From assembly GCF_032911445.1 (NCBI RefSeq), contig NZ_JAWJEJ010000001.1, positions 2,418,001-2,482,000 on the forward strand: DNA of 64,000 nt, given 5' to 3'. Positions 8,491-19,578 of the stretch are shown piece after piece. A model generated the notes under the pieces. The model ran no database searches and was not told the DNA's origin. It was given only the letters and a program-made list of their open reading frames with translations. The translations under genes were made by a program, and so were the position numbers. The stretch's first letter is position 1. Each line of letters opens with the position of its first letter. Source of the DNA: Sphingomonas sp. HF-S4. GTDB taxonomy: Bacteria > Pseudomonadota > Alphaproteobacteria > Sphingomonadales > Sphingomonadaceae.

Positions 8491-10332
8491 TTATGCCGCC
8501 AAATTCTCTGCTGAGGCGGTCGCAGCCGCGCCCAGCGTCAGCACTGCCCTCGCACCCCTGCCCTTGCCGTTACTCTTCAGTTCCAGCGTCCCTTCCATCG
8601 CCTGCATCGAATTCGCGCACCAATGGAGCCCAAGCCCGCCGGACTTGTGCGCGCGGGTAGAGAAGCCGCGCTGGAACAGCGTGGGCGCGACGGCGGCGTC
8701 GAAGCCTTCGCCGTCGTCGCGGATGACGATTTCGACCTGGTCGCCACTCGGCTGGACCGAAACCGCGATGCTGCCCCCGCCCCGGCCCGTCGCGGCGATC
8801 GCCTCCGCGGCGTTGGCGAAGAGGTTGCCGATCACCTGGCTGAGGATCACCCGGTTGGCGCGCACCCAACAGGGGCGCGAGGGGAAGCTGAAGGCGATCG
8901 AATTCTCGCCCGAATAGCGGGCGATCGTGGCGTTCTGCGCGACGATGTCGCTGATGTCGCACGTGCCAAGCGCCGGGCGCTCGTGCGCCGCTTCCTGCTG
9001 CTCGCCGATGATCTCGAGGACGTGGCGCAGCGCCTCGCGGCCGATGCCGAGCTGGGCGCTCCGGTCAGTACGCTCGCGCTCGATGGCGTCGAACGCGGCG
9101 GCGAGGAAGGCCGTGAGCTTCGCCCGTCGTTCGGGCGGCAGCGCGGGATCGGACAATTCGGCGAGCGCGCGGTCGATCGTCACGCGATCGACCGGGGCGC
9201 GATCCATCCCCTGGCTGAGCACGGTGGTGACCGGGTTCAGTGCGTTGCGGACATTGTGCATCACCGCCACCGCGCTCTCGCTGCGGCCGAGGGTGAAGCT
9301 CTGCACCTCGAGCTGCTCGCGCAGATCCTTCAACTGGCGGAGCATCGAATTGAAGCTGGTGACGAGGCTGCCGATCTCGTCGTCGCGCGGGGCTTCGGTG
9401 AGCAGGCCGAGATCACCCGAATTGCGCACCACCCCCATATGACGTTCGACGCGGTGCAGCGGGCGGAGCACGGTGCGGGTGATCATCCGGCGCAGCACGA
9501 GCAGCACCACCGCAAGCAGCAGCGACGAGGCGAGCACCGCGAGGACCAGCATGCGCTTGCCAAGCGTCGATAGATCGCGCGGGATCGCATAGGCGGCGCT
9601 GGCGACGGCATGGCCGTCGGCGCCGGGAATCGGCACGGCGATGCGCGTGCGCGACGGCGCGGGGGTGACGGTGACATCGTCGGCGGGCGCGGCGAGGCTG
9701 GCCTGGAGCTGGAGCAAGGTGCTGAGCTGCGCCGCGGTGAGCGTGCGCGCCATGAGAACATAGCCGCGTGGGGTGCCGGAGCCGTCGCTGCGGCGGACGC
9801 GGGCGATGCCGACCGCGGCAAGGCTGTCACCGAGGCGAAGATAGAAGCCCGCAGAACTCCGGCCGTGGAGCGTCTTCTCGAAATCGAGCCGCCTGATCGC
9901 ACCGACCAGCGCGGCGCGCATCGGGGGAACATCGGCTTCGCGCGCGACATCGATCCAGCGCGCGATCACCACCAAGCGATCGGGGCGGACATAGGCCATG
10001 CCGTTGACGTCGAGATTGACCATGGCGAGCGTCGAGAAACTCTCCTGCTCGAACGCGGCGCTCGGCGCGGCCATATAGTCCCAGGACGAATTCCAGTCGC
10101 CATAGTCCCGCACCGCGCTTTCGACCTTGGCCGCGAGATCCGCGACCACCGCCTGGGTGCGGCGGACATGCGCGGCGACGGCGTCGCGTTCGAGCCGATT
10201 GAAGTTGGGGGTGATGACCGTGGCGAGCAGCAGGGTCAGCGCCGCGGCGCCGAGCAGACCGACGCCGGTGAGGATCAGCACCAGCTTGGCGCCGAGCGAG
10301 CGCGGCAGGCGCAGGCGCGCCAGACGAGGCAT
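8491..10332 (-). CDS. CHASE4-HAMP sensor histidine kinase with atypical H-box
   Basis: 613 residues. Membrane helix ~15-41, a periplasmic CHASE4-type sensor with the hallmark DYGDWNSSWDY at 76-86, a second helix ~259-281, HAMP ~282-335, a dimerisation helix with VMHNVRNALNPVTT (His359), then an HATPase domain with NLFANAAEAI, IRDDGEGF and SGGLGLHW boxes. The H-box is unusual: His is followed by Asn-Val-Arg-Asn rather than the acidic residue of classic HisKA. The start ATG overlaps the stop of the upstream REC-GGDEF-EAL gene by one base (TGATG), so both are co-translated, and that response regulator is the likely partner. The ligand is unknown. Confidence 0.88.
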   Translation of the reverse strand: MPRLARLRLPRSLGAKLVLILTGVGLLGAAALTLLLATVITPNFNRLERDAVAAHVRRTQAVVADLAAKVESAVRDYGDWNSSWDYMAAPSAAFEQESFSTLAMVNLDVNGMAYVRPDRLVVIARWIDVAREADVPPMRAALVGAIRRLDFEKTLHGRSSAGFYLRLGDSLAAVGIARVRRSDGSGTPRGYVLMARTLTAAQLSTLLQLQASLAAPADDVTVTPAPSRTRIAVPIPGADGHAVASAAYAIPRDLSTLGKRMLVLAVLASSLLLAVVLLVLRRMITRTVLRPLHRVERHMGVVRNSGDLGLLTEAPRDDEIGSLVTSFNSMLRQLKDLREQLEVQSFTLGRSESAVAVMHNVRNALNPVTTVLSQGMDRAPVDRVTIDRALAELSDPALPPERRAKLTAFLAAAFDAIERERTDRSAQLGIGREALRHVLEIIGEQQEAAHERPALGTCDISDIVAQNATIARYSGENSIAFSFPSRPCWVRANRVILSQVIGNLFANAAEAIAATGRGGGSIAVSVQPSGDQVEIVIRDDGEGFDAAVAPTLFQRGFSTRAHKSGGLGLHWCANSMQAMEGTLELKSNGKGRGARAVLTLGAAATASAENLAA

Positions 10333-12197
10333 CAGCCGTGCGTGCCGCAGGCCGCGGCCTCGAGCTGCGTTTCCGCCTCCGAACGGCCGAGCAGGGTGCC
10401 GCGCTCGGCGAGCATCTGCGCATCCTCGGCATCGATCGGGCGGGACAGGAAATAGCCCTGCATGTGGCTGCACCCGGCGAGGCGGAGCGCCTGGAGCTGG
10501 GTGTCGGTCTCGACGCCTTCGGCGACGACTTCCATGCCGAGCGCGCGGCCGAGATGGATCACCGAATGGACGATCGCCGCGCTCTCGCGCTCGCGGCCCA
10601 TGCCGTCGACGAAGCTGCGGTCGATCTTGAGGCAATCCAATGCGAAGCGGCGGATATTGTAGAGCGACGAATAGCCGGTGCCGAAATCGTCGAGCGCGAT
10701 GCGGAAGCCCATCTGCCGCAGCTTGAACAGGATCTCGGCGGCGCGCTCGACATTGTCGAAGATCGCGGTCTCGGTGATCTCGATCTGGAAGCGGCCGGGA
10801 TCGACACCGGCGCTGGTCACGCGCTCGACGACATGCGCGACGAAATTCTGGCGGCGGAACTGGCGCGGGCTGAAATTGACCGAGACGTATTGGCCGGGCC
10901 AGGTCTTCAAGGCGACGATCGCCTCGTCGATCACCCAGTCGCCGAGCTCGTGGATCAGCTGCGATTCCTCGGCGATCGGGATGAACATCGCCGGCGGGAC
11001 CATGCCGTATTCTGGGCTGCACCAGCGGATCAGCGCCTCGAACCCAGTGATGTCGAGGTCGCGGCCGACGATCGGCTGGAAGACGAGCTTGAGCTCGCCC
11101 TTGGCGATCGCTTCGGACAGCCCGGTTTCGATCTGGCGGCGGAAACGGATCGATTCGTCCATGCTCTCGTCGAACACGCGCACGCAGCCGCGGCCCTGGC
11201 GCTTGGCTTCGTTGAGCGCGAGATCGGCGCGGCGCATCACGTCGATCGGATCGCCGATGCTGCCGGGCTCGACGACGATCAAGCCGAGGGAGGCACCACC
11301 CTGGACCGAATGGCCGAACACCTTGAAGCTGGTGCTGACTGCCTTGAGCAGGCGCTCGCACTGCATCGCCGCATCGTCCTCACCCTCGACCGGCATCAGC
11401 AGCGCGAATTCGTCGCCACCCAGCCGCGCGACGAAGCCGTCGCCCGGGATACCGGCCTGGAGGATCTCGCAGACCATGCGGATCAGTTCGTCGCCCGCCA
11501 GGTGGCCAAGCGTGTCGTTGACCAGCTTGAAGCGGTCGAGGTCCATCATCGCCATCGCGAAGCAATGCGTGCCCTTCACCGACTGGCCGAGCGCGTGGAG
11601 GAAGGCGAGGCGATTGGGAGCGTCGGTCAGCGAATCGTGGTTGGCCACGTGGACCGCGCGCGATTCGTTGGCGGCAAGTTCGAGCTTTTGTTCCTCGAGC
11701 AGGGCAATGGCGTTCTTGAGCTCGAGGTCGAGCGTCCAGCGGCGGGCGAGCGCAGTGGCGGTCTGGAGCACTTCCTCGGCCTGGAAGGGCTTGGCGATGT
11801 AGAAGATCTTGTCGGCGGGCCCCGCAGCGCGGCTGATGTCGAGCGGGCTATGGTCCGAGAAGCCGGTGACGATGACGAGGTTGATATCGGGGTCGAGCGC
11901 ACGGATCCGGCGCGCGGTTTCCTTGCCGTCGATGCCCGGAGGCATGCGGACGTCGAGGAAGGCGACCGAATAGCGTTCACCGCTGCGCAGCGATGCCTCG
12001 ACCGCGGCGACGGCGTCGAGGCCCTGCATATGGTGGTCGCAAGCGAAGGCCGGAGCGGGCTCGGCGGGTTCGCTCTCATCGCCGAACAGCTCGGCGGCCA
12101 TTGCGCCCAGCGCCTCGGCACCTGCCGGCGGCGGCGCGAAGCACTGGCGATAGGAATCGTGCATCGCCGGCTCGTCGTCCACGATCAGAATGCGCAC
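10332..12197 (-). CDS. response regulator with GGDEF and EAL domains
   Basis: 621 residues: receiver domain with phospho-acceptor D82 in FLDVRMPPG and an acidic pocket in VDDEP; a coiled linker ~150-180; GGDEF domain with intact RLGGDEF (260-264); EAL domain with FEAL (386-389), EITETAIF, ALDDFGTG, LKIDRSFV and AEGVET. Both c-di-GMP synthesis and breakdown motifs look intact, so the net activity is probably set by phosphorylation. The receiver carries an extra Ala/Pro/Glu-rich insertion at about residues 21-55. It is the first gene of a two-gene operon with the CHASE4 kinase, its probable phosphodonor. Confidence 0.92.
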   Translation of the reverse strand: MRILIVDDEPAMHDSYRQCFAPPPAGAEALGAMAAELFGDESEPAEPAPAFACDHHMQGLDAVAAVEASLRSGERYSVAFLDVRMPPGIDGKETARRIRALDPDINLVIVTGFSDHSPLDISRAAGPADKIFYIAKPFQAEEVLQTATALARRWTLDLELKNAIALLEEQKLELAANESRAVHVANHDSLTDAPNRLAFLHALGQSVKGTHCFAMAMMDLDRFKLVNDTLGHLAGDELIRMVCEILQAGIPGDGFVARLGGDEFALLMPVEGEDDAAMQCERLLKAVSTSFKVFGHSVQGGASLGLIVVEPGSIGDPIDVMRRADLALNEAKRQGRGCVRVFDESMDESIRFRRQIETGLSEAIAKGELKLVFQPIVGRDLDITGFEALIRWCSPEYGMVPPAMFIPIAEESQLIHELGDWVIDEAIVALKTWPGQYVSVNFSPRQFRRQNFVAHVVERVTSAGVDPGRFQIEITETAIFDNVERAAEILFKLRQMGFRIALDDFGTGYSSLYNIRRFALDCLKIDRSFVDGMGRERESAAIVHSVIHLGRALGMEVVAEGVETDTQLQALRLAGCSHMQGYFLSRPIDAEDAQMLAERGTLLGRSEAETQLEAAACGTHG

Positions 12198-12533
12198 GTC
12201 GATATCCCCCGAAATCTATCGGAACATGGTAAATACATGGGGTTAACGCAGTGTGAAACTCGTTACGCGGGCGGCGAAGCGTGCGGTACAAACCCGTAGC
12301 GGCGTTTCCCCGAAGAGACGGCGGCACACCCACGGCGTAGAGAGAGCGTGCGGACGGCGTCGTACCTCCCTAGTCGTCCGCCAGTAATCGCGTGCGCGTC
12401 TCCATCCCCCTGGAGCACGGCATCGCCCGGGAACAAGCCGGAGCGCTGAAGGATCCTCCCCAGCGGCTCCGGCTTGACCTGTTTACCTGGCCCCCGCCCC
12501 GCACTACGCCTCCGATGTCGATTTGGAGGATTC
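12198..12533. other. divergent intergenic region with hairpin
   Basis: This gap separates the divergent response-regulator and lyase genes. CAAGCCGGAGC (12434-12444) pairs with GCTCCGGCTTG (12466-12476), a strong stem lying about 60 bases before the lyase start. The region near 12215-12260 is less GC-rich and is the likely promoter area for the minus-strand operon. No gene is seen. Confidence 0.5.
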
Positions 12534-13406
12534 ATGGCCGACCCGCTCATCGCCCGCTCGCTGCTGTTCGCTCCCGGCGATTCCGCGCGCAAGCTGGCCA
12601 AGGCCGGTGCGAGCGGCGCCGACCTGGTGCTGTGCGATCTCGAGGACGCGGTCGCCGCGGCCAACAAGGACGCGGCACGCGCGCTCGTCGCCGAGCATCT
12701 GCGCACCACCGAACGCGCCCAGCCGCAATGGGTTCGGATCAACCCGCTCGATACCGAATATGCGCTTGCCGACCTTGCCGCGATCGTTCCGGCGAAGCCC
12801 GACGGGATCATGCTGCCCAAGGCGACGCGCGCCGAGGCCGAGCGGCTGCACCATTACCTCACGGCGCTGGAAGCCTCTGCCGGGCTGCCGGTCGGCGCCA
12901 TCCGCACGATCGTCGTCGCCACCGAGACTGCGCCTGCATTGTTCGGCCTGGGCGACTATGCCGGCACCCCGCGCCTCGCCGCGCTGACCTGGGGCGCCGA
13001 AGACAGCGCCACCGCATTGGGCGCGACCGACAATCGCGACGAAAGCGGCGAGTACGACTTTCCCTACCAGCTGTTCCGCGCGCTCGCGCTGTCCGGTGCG
13101 GCGGCGGCGGGGGTGACACCGATCGAGACGATCCACGGCGACTTCCGCGATCTCGACGGGCTCGCCAAGGTCGCCGCCAAGGCGCGCCGCACGGGGTTTC
13201 GCGGGATGATGGCGATCCATCCCGACCAGGTGGCGGTGATCAACCGGGCCTTCTCGGCTTCCGCAGCCGAAATCGAGCGCGCCGAGGCGATCGTCGCGGC
13301 GTTTGCCGCCAATCCGGGCGCCGGGACGATCGGGCTCGACGGGGCGATGCTCGACATGCCGCATCTGAAGCGCGCCCAGGCAGTGCTGGCGATGCAGAGA
13401 AGCTGA
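12534..13406 (+). CDS. HpcH/HpaI aldolase / citrate lyase beta-like (CoA ester lyase)
   Basis: 290 residues of the CitE/malyl-CoA lyase fold, a TIM barrel that cleaves or hydrolyses CoA esters using Mg2+. Seen are RSLLFAPGD at the N terminus, LCDLEDAV, VRINPLDT, DGIMLPKA, VVATETAPA, LTWGAEDSAT and GMMAIHPDQV. These are typical of the CitE-like subgroup found without the other citrate lyase subunits. The substrate (malyl-, citramalyl- or methylmalyl-CoA) cannot be told from sequence. The start is firm: GGAGG lies 5 nt before ATG 12534. No metabolic neighbours suggest a pathway. Confidence 0.85.
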   Translation: MADPLIARSLLFAPGDSARKLAKAGASGADLVLCDLEDAVAAANKDAARALVAEHLRTTERAQPQWVRINPLDTEYALADLAAIVPAKPDGIMLPKATRAEAERLHHYLTALEASAGLPVGAIRTIVVATETAPALFGLGDYAGTPRLAALTWGAEDSATALGATDNRDESGEYDFPYQLFRALALSGAAAAGVTPIETIHGDFRDLDGLAKVAAKARRTGFRGMMAIHPDQVAVINRAFSASAAEIERAEAIVAAFAANPGAGTIGLDGAMLDMPHLKRAQAVLAMQRS

Positions 13407-13478
13407 GCCGTTTCAGTTGATTATCCCGCCGCCGCTACTAGGGTTGCAGGCGTTGCAGTCGGGGGCGCGTACCGCAGG

Positions 13479-15230
13479 ATGAGCGAAGTCGGGCACGAAC
13501 CCTTGCCGGTGGGCGAGGACGAGTTCCGCATGATCGCGGACAGCGCACCGGTTGCGGTGTGGGTGACGCGGCTCGATCGCACGCGCAGTTTCGTCAACCG
13601 CGCCTATGTCGAGTTCCTCGGCGTATCCTATGACGAAGCGCTCGCCTTCGACTGGCGGCGGATCATCCACCCCGAGGACACCGCGCGGCTGCTCGCGGAA
13701 TCGATCGCGGGCGAGGCGAGCATGGCGACCTTCGCGCTCGAAGGCCGCTACCGTAGCGCCAAGGGCGAATGGCGCTGGCTCCACTCGACCTCTTCGCCGC
13801 GCCGCGACGCGCAGGGACGGCATATCGGCTTCATCGGCGTCGCGCACGACGTCACCGAAGCCAAGCTCGCCGAGCTCGCGCTGCGCGACAGCGAGGCGCA
13901 GCTTTCGGCGTTCATCGCGCAATCGACCGCGGGGTTCGCGCAGGTCGATCTCGACGGACGCTTCACCCTGGTCAACGACCGGTTCTGCGAGATCGCCGGG
14001 TGGAGCCGGGAGGAGCTGATGGCGATGCGGATGCTCGAGATCACTCATCCCGACGACCGCGGACGCAACCGCCCGCTGTTCGACCGCGCGGTGGCGATTG
14101 GCGAGCCCTACACCCACGAGAAGCGCTACATCCGCAAGGACGGCGGGGTCGTCTGGGTCAACAATTCGGTGTCGGTGATCCGCCGGCCCGACGGCGAGCC
14201 GTTCGGGGTGCTGGCAGTGACGATCGACGTCACCGATCGGCGCGAGGCCGAGGCGCGGCTGCGCGAGAGCGAGACGCGGTTCCGCACGATCTTCGAACAG
14301 GCCAACGACTTCCTGATCACCACGACGCTCGACCAGGTCATCACTTCGGTGAACCCGGCGGTCGCCGCGGCGCTGGGCTATCCTGAACATGAAATCGTCG
14401 GCGCGACCATCGGCGACTTCATGGCGCCCGACCAGCTCGCACTGGCGATGGAAGCGTTCGAGCAGAAGGTGCGCGAGGGCGGCAGCACGCGGCTGACCGT
14501 GACGGTGCGCGCGCGCGACGGGCGGCCGCTGACATGGGAGATCAACTCGCAGCTCACCACCGATGCCGAGGGCAAACCCATCGCGCTCCACGCGATCGGC
14601 CGCGACGTGACCGAGGCCAAGCGCGCCGAGACGCACCTGCGGCTGCTGGTCGACGAGCTCAACCACCGAGTGAAGAACACGCTGGCGATCGTTCAGGGCG
14701 TCGCGCGGCAGAGCTTCAAGGACGCCACCGATCCGGCGATCGCGCGCGCGGCGTTCGAAGGGCGGCTGGCGGCGCTTTCGGAGGCGCACAATCTCCTGAC
14801 CCGCGAGCATTGGGGCACGGTGTCGATGGCGCAGATCATCGGCGACGCGGTGGCGCCGCATGGCGGCAAGCAGGACCGTTTCAGCCTCGCCGGGCCCGAT
14901 TTGCCGATCCTGCCAAAGACCGCGATCAGCCTGGCGCTGGCGATCCACGAGCTGGCGACCAATGCGGTCAAGCATGGCGCGCTGTCGGTGCCCGAGGGCC
15001 GTGTGGCGATCCGCTGGGCGCGCGGGCTCGCCGATGGCCGGGCGCGGCTGTCGCTGGTCTGGGAAGAGCGCGACGGGCCCGAAGTTGTGACGCCGACGCG
15101 GCGCGGCTTCGGCACGCGGATGATCGAGCGCGGGCTCGCCGCCGAGCTGGGCGGCCAGGTGACGATCGAGTTCCGGCGCGCGGGGCTGATCTGCACGGTC
15201 GACGCGCCGCTCCCCGAGGGCGCCGAATGA
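13479..15230 (+). CDS. PAS-domain HWE-family sensor histidine kinase
   Basis: 583 residues, no membrane helices, so cytoplasmic. Three consecutive PAS/PAC units (~15-135, ~140-260, ~265-385), the first two ending in DVTEAK and DVTDRR and the last in RDVTEAKRAE. The kinase core is of HWE type: DELNHRVKNTLAIVQG around the phospho-His, GRLAALSEAHNLL, HELATNAVKHGAL as N-box, and WEERDGP supplying the W-E signature. The ATG of the next gene, a single-domain receiver, overlaps its stop (ATGA), so kinase and receiver form a pair. HWE kinases of alphaproteobacteria often sense light or redox through PAS domains; no flavin-binding LOV signature was seen. Confidence 0.9.
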   Translation: MSEVGHEPLPVGEDEFRMIADSAPVAVWVTRLDRTRSFVNRAYVEFLGVSYDEALAFDWRRIIHPEDTARLLAESIAGEASMATFALEGRYRSAKGEWRWLHSTSSPRRDAQGRHIGFIGVAHDVTEAKLAELALRDSEAQLSAFIAQSTAGFAQVDLDGRFTLVNDRFCEIAGWSREELMAMRMLEITHPDDRGRNRPLFDRAVAIGEPYTHEKRYIRKDGGVVWVNNSVSVIRRPDGEPFGVLAVTIDVTDRREAEARLRESETRFRTIFEQANDFLITTTLDQVITSVNPAVAAALGYPEHEIVGATIGDFMAPDQLALAMEAFEQKVREGGSTRLTVTVRARDGRPLTWEINSQLTTDAEGKPIALHAIGRDVTEAKRAETHLRLLVDELNHRVKNTLAIVQGVARQSFKDATDPAIARAAFEGRLAALSEAHNLLTREHWGTVSMAQIIGDAVAPHGGKQDRFSLAGPDLPILPKTAISLALAIHELATNAVKHGALSVPEGRVAIRWARGLADGRARLSLVWEERDGPEVVTPTRRGFGTRMIERGLAAELGGQVTIEFRRAGLICTVDAPLPEGAE

Positions 15231-15580
15231 GCGGCTATGGCGCTCTTCGCGTGCTCGTCGTCGAGGACGAGCCGGTCGTGGCGATGTGCCTCGAGGACAT
15301 ATTGGAAGCGCTCGACTGCGCGACGGTCGGTCCTGCCGGAGGGCTCGCCGAGGGACTGGCACTCGCCGAGCGCGAGGAGTTGGGCGCGGCAATCCTCGAC
15401 ATCAACCTGGCCGGCGAACGCAGCATCCCGATCGCCGAGGCGCTACGGGCGCGCGGCGTCCCGTTCGTCTTTGCCAGCGGCTATGGTGCGGTGCCCGAGG
15501 GGTTCGAGGAGGTGCCGCTGGTGGCCAAGCCCTATCGCGAAGCGGATATCGACGCGGCGCTGCGGGCGATATTGGGATAG
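15227..15580 (+). CDS. single-domain response regulator
   Basis: 117 residues comprising only a receiver domain: VVEDEPVVAM acidic pocket, phospho-acceptor Asp in AAILDINLAGE (about residue 58), FASGYG and the conserved Lys in PLVAKPY. There is no output domain, so it probably relays phosphate or binds a partner. It overlaps the upstream HWE kinase by four bases (ATGA). HWE kinases are frequently paired with such receivers. Confidence 0.9.
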   Translation: MSGYGALRVLVVEDEPVVAMCLEDILEALDCATVGPAGGLAEGLALAEREELGAAILDINLAGERSIPIAEALRARGVPFVFASGYGAVPEGFEEVPLVAKPYREADIDAALRAILG

Positions 15581-15596
15581 CGCCCGTTCGAAATTC

Positions 15597-15803
15597 CCCT
15601 CCCTGAAAGGGAGGGATGATCGGGTCGGCCATGCCCCCGGCATGGCCTGAACAGCGCGAGGCGCTGTTCACCCGATCATGGGTGGGTTAGCGTCGGGCGG
15701 GGCTCGATGCCCCGGCCGGCGCCTTCCGCCGGAACGTCTAGAATCTTTTGGCGCGCAGACGCGCGCACCCACCCCCGCCCCTCCCTGCAAGCAGGGAGGG
15801 GAG
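15597..15803. repeat. mosaic intergenic repeat, copy 2
   Basis: Flanked by CCCCTCCCTGAAAGGGAGGG and CCCCTCCCTGCAAGCAGGGA. It contains nested hairpins (GGCCATGCC / GGCATGGCC and GAACAGCGC / GCGCTGTTC) and an interior related to the 8337-8482 element (GGGGCTCGATGCCCCGGCCG, TCTTTTGGCGCGCAGACGC). It fills the whole gap before rfbF. Confidence 0.72.
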
Positions 15804-15883
15804 TTTGAGGGCTGACCATTCCCCATTGCGGGCTGGCCCCCGCGACTCCGTCATCCTCGCAAACGCCACGAGATGGAGCGACG

Positions 15884-16657
15884 ATGCAAACCGTAATCCT
15901 GGCCGGAGGCCTCGGCACCCGGCTCGGCGAAGAGACCTCGGTCCGGCCCAAGCCGATGGTCGAGATCGGCGGCATGCCGATCCTCTGGCACATCATGAAG
16001 ATCTATTCGGCGGCCGGGCTCAACGACTTCGTCATCTGCCTCGGCTACAAGGGCTATCTGATCAAGGAGTTCTTCGCCAACTACTTCCTTCACACCTCCG
16101 ACGTGACGATCGATCTGCGCGGCGGCAACGGCATGGAAGTACATTACGCCCGCAGCGAGCCGTGGCGGATCACCCTGGTCGAGACCGGCGCGGCGACGAT
16201 GACCGGCGGGCGCCTGGCGGCGATCCGCTCGTATCTCGATCCCGCCCAGCCGTTCTGCTTCACGTATGGCGACGGCGTCGCCGACATCGACGTCGGCCAG
16301 CTCGTCGCCTTCCACAAATCGCACGGGCTGCGCGCCACGATCACGTCGGTGTCGCCGCCAGGACGCTTCGGCGCGCTGGAGTTCGATGCGGGCCGCGTCG
16401 TCGACTTCAAGGAGAAGCCCGCGGGCGATGGCGGCCAGATCAACGGCGGCTTCTTCGTCGCCGATCCTTCGGTGCTCGATCTGGTCGACGGACCCGAGAC
16501 GATATGGGAATCGGGGCCGCTCGAGCAGCTTGCGCACAGCGGCGAGCTGATGGGCTATCGCCATGACGGCTTCTGGCAGCCGATGGATACGCTGCGCGAC
16601 AAGCTCTATCTCGAAGAGCTGTGGAAGGGCGGCAACGCGCCGTGGAAGCGCTGGTGA
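15884..16657 (+). CDS. rfbF: glucose-1-phosphate cytidylyltransferase
   Basis: 257 residues. Transfers CMP to glucose-1-phosphate to give CDP-glucose, the first step to CDP-linked deoxysugars. The nucleotidyltransferase signature LAGGLGTRLGEET with the catalytic RPKPMVEIGG lies at residues 6-30. YGDGVADID binds metal, and the C-terminal GFWQPMDTLRDK is characteristic of RfbF. GGAG precedes the ATG by 6 nt. The stop overlaps the rfbG start (GTGA), so the two are translationally coupled. No further CDP-sugar genes (such as rfbH) are seen in the window. Confidence 0.94.
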   Translation: MQTVILAGGLGTRLGEETSVRPKPMVEIGGMPILWHIMKIYSAAGLNDFVICLGYKGYLIKEFFANYFLHTSDVTIDLRGGNGMEVHYARSEPWRITLVETGAATMTGGRLAAIRSYLDPAQPFCFTYGDGVADIDVGQLVAFHKSHGLRATITSVSPPGRFGALEFDAGRVVDFKEKPAGDGGQINGGFFVADPSVLDLVDGPETIWESGPLEQLAHSGELMGYRHDGFWQPMDTLRDKLYLEELWKGGNAPWKRW

Positions 16658-17730
16658 GCGGCTGGGCGGGTCGCCGCGTCCTCGTCACCGGGCATACCGG
16701 CTTCAAGGGGAGCTGGCTGAGCCTGTGGCTCCATGCGCTGGGTGCCGAGGTAACCGGCTTCGCGCTGCCGCCGCCTTCGCGGCCGAGCCTGTTCGAAACC
16801 GCGCGGATCGCCGAGCTAGTCCGCCATGTCGAAAGCGATGTGCGCGACCTGGCGGCGGTGCGCGCCGTGATCGAGGCATCGCAGCCCGAGGCGATCTTCC
16901 ACCTTGCCGCGCAACCGCTGGTCCGCCTCTCCTATCGCGAGCCAGTGGAGACCTATGCGACCAACGTGATGGGGACGGTGCATGTGCTCGACGCGGCGCG
17001 GCGGTCACCGGACGTGCGCGCGATCGTCTGCGTCACCAGCGACAAGTGCTACGACAATCGCGAATGGGTGTGGCCCTATCGCGAGAGTGACCCGATGGGT
17101 GGGCACGACCCATACAGCAGCAGCAAGGGATGCGCCGAGCTGGTCGCCGCAGCCTGGCGCAACTCGTTCTTCGCGGAAGACGGTCCGGCGCTCGCGACGG
17201 TGCGCGCGGGCAACGTCATCGGTGGAGGCGACTGGGCCGAGGACCGGCTGGTGCCCGATCTGGTCCGCGCGTTCGAGGCCGGCGCGGCGCCGCTGATCCG
17301 ATCGCCCGACGCGGTGCGGCCATGGCAGCATGTGCTCGAGGCGCTGGGCGGCTACCTTCAGATTGCCGAGCGAATGCTGGCCGGCGAACGGCGCTTTGCC
17401 GATGCATGGAATTTCGGGCCTTCGGACGAGGATGCGCGGCCGGTCGGGTGGATCGTCGAGCGCATGCGCGCCGCCTGGGGCGGCGGCAGCGCGGCGGCGG
17501 TCGCCGACAGCGGGCCGCGCCCGCACGAGGCCGGGCTGCTGCGGCTCGATTGCTCGAAGGCGCGCGCCGCGCTGGGCTGGCGCCCTGCCCTCAGCCTCGA
17601 CCAGGCGCTCGACTGGATCGTCGCCTGGCACAAGGCCGTGGGCGATGGCACCGACGCGCGCGCAGTAACGCTCGCACAGATTGCCGACTATGCCGAAGCC
17701 AGCGGTCAGCGCCTTCGCCACGCCGCCTGA
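16654..17730 (+). CDS. rfbG: CDP-glucose 4,6-dehydratase
   Basis: 358-residue extended short-chain dehydrogenase that converts CDP-glucose to CDP-4-keto-6-deoxyglucose. The N-terminal NAD motif GHTGFKGSWL, the HLAAQPLVRLSY segment, the catalytic Y-x3-K in DPYSSSKG, and ARAGNVIGGGDW are all typical. The GTG at 16654 is chosen because it overlaps the rfbF stop (GTGA) and has GGAAG 6 nt upstream. It ends 3 bp before the convergent glmS. The product could feed an O-antigen or exopolysaccharide sugar, but the later enzymes must lie elsewhere. Confidence 0.93.
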   Translation: MSGWAGRRVLVTGHTGFKGSWLSLWLHALGAEVTGFALPPPSRPSLFETARIAELVRHVESDVRDLAAVRAVIEASQPEAIFHLAAQPLVRLSYREPVETYATNVMGTVHVLDAARRSPDVRAIVCVTSDKCYDNREWVWPYRESDPMGGHDPYSSSKGCAELVAAAWRNSFFAEDGPALATVRAGNVIGGGDWAEDRLVPDLVRAFEAGAAPLIRSPDAVRPWQHVLEALGGYLQIAERMLAGERRFADAWNFGPSDEDARPVGWIVERMRAAWGGGSAAAVADSGPRPHEAGLLRLDCSKARAALGWRPALSLDQALDWIVAWHKAVGDGTDARAVTLAQIADYAEASGQRLRHAA

Positions 17731-17733
17731 GGG

Positions 17734-19557
<1,824 letters not shown>

Positions 19558-19578
19558 TCGAGATCTTCCTCTTCCGCG

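Noticed and set aside
10462..11802. Long plus-strand frames over the GGDEF-EAL gene
   Set aside because: They are shadows of the minus-strand response regulator.
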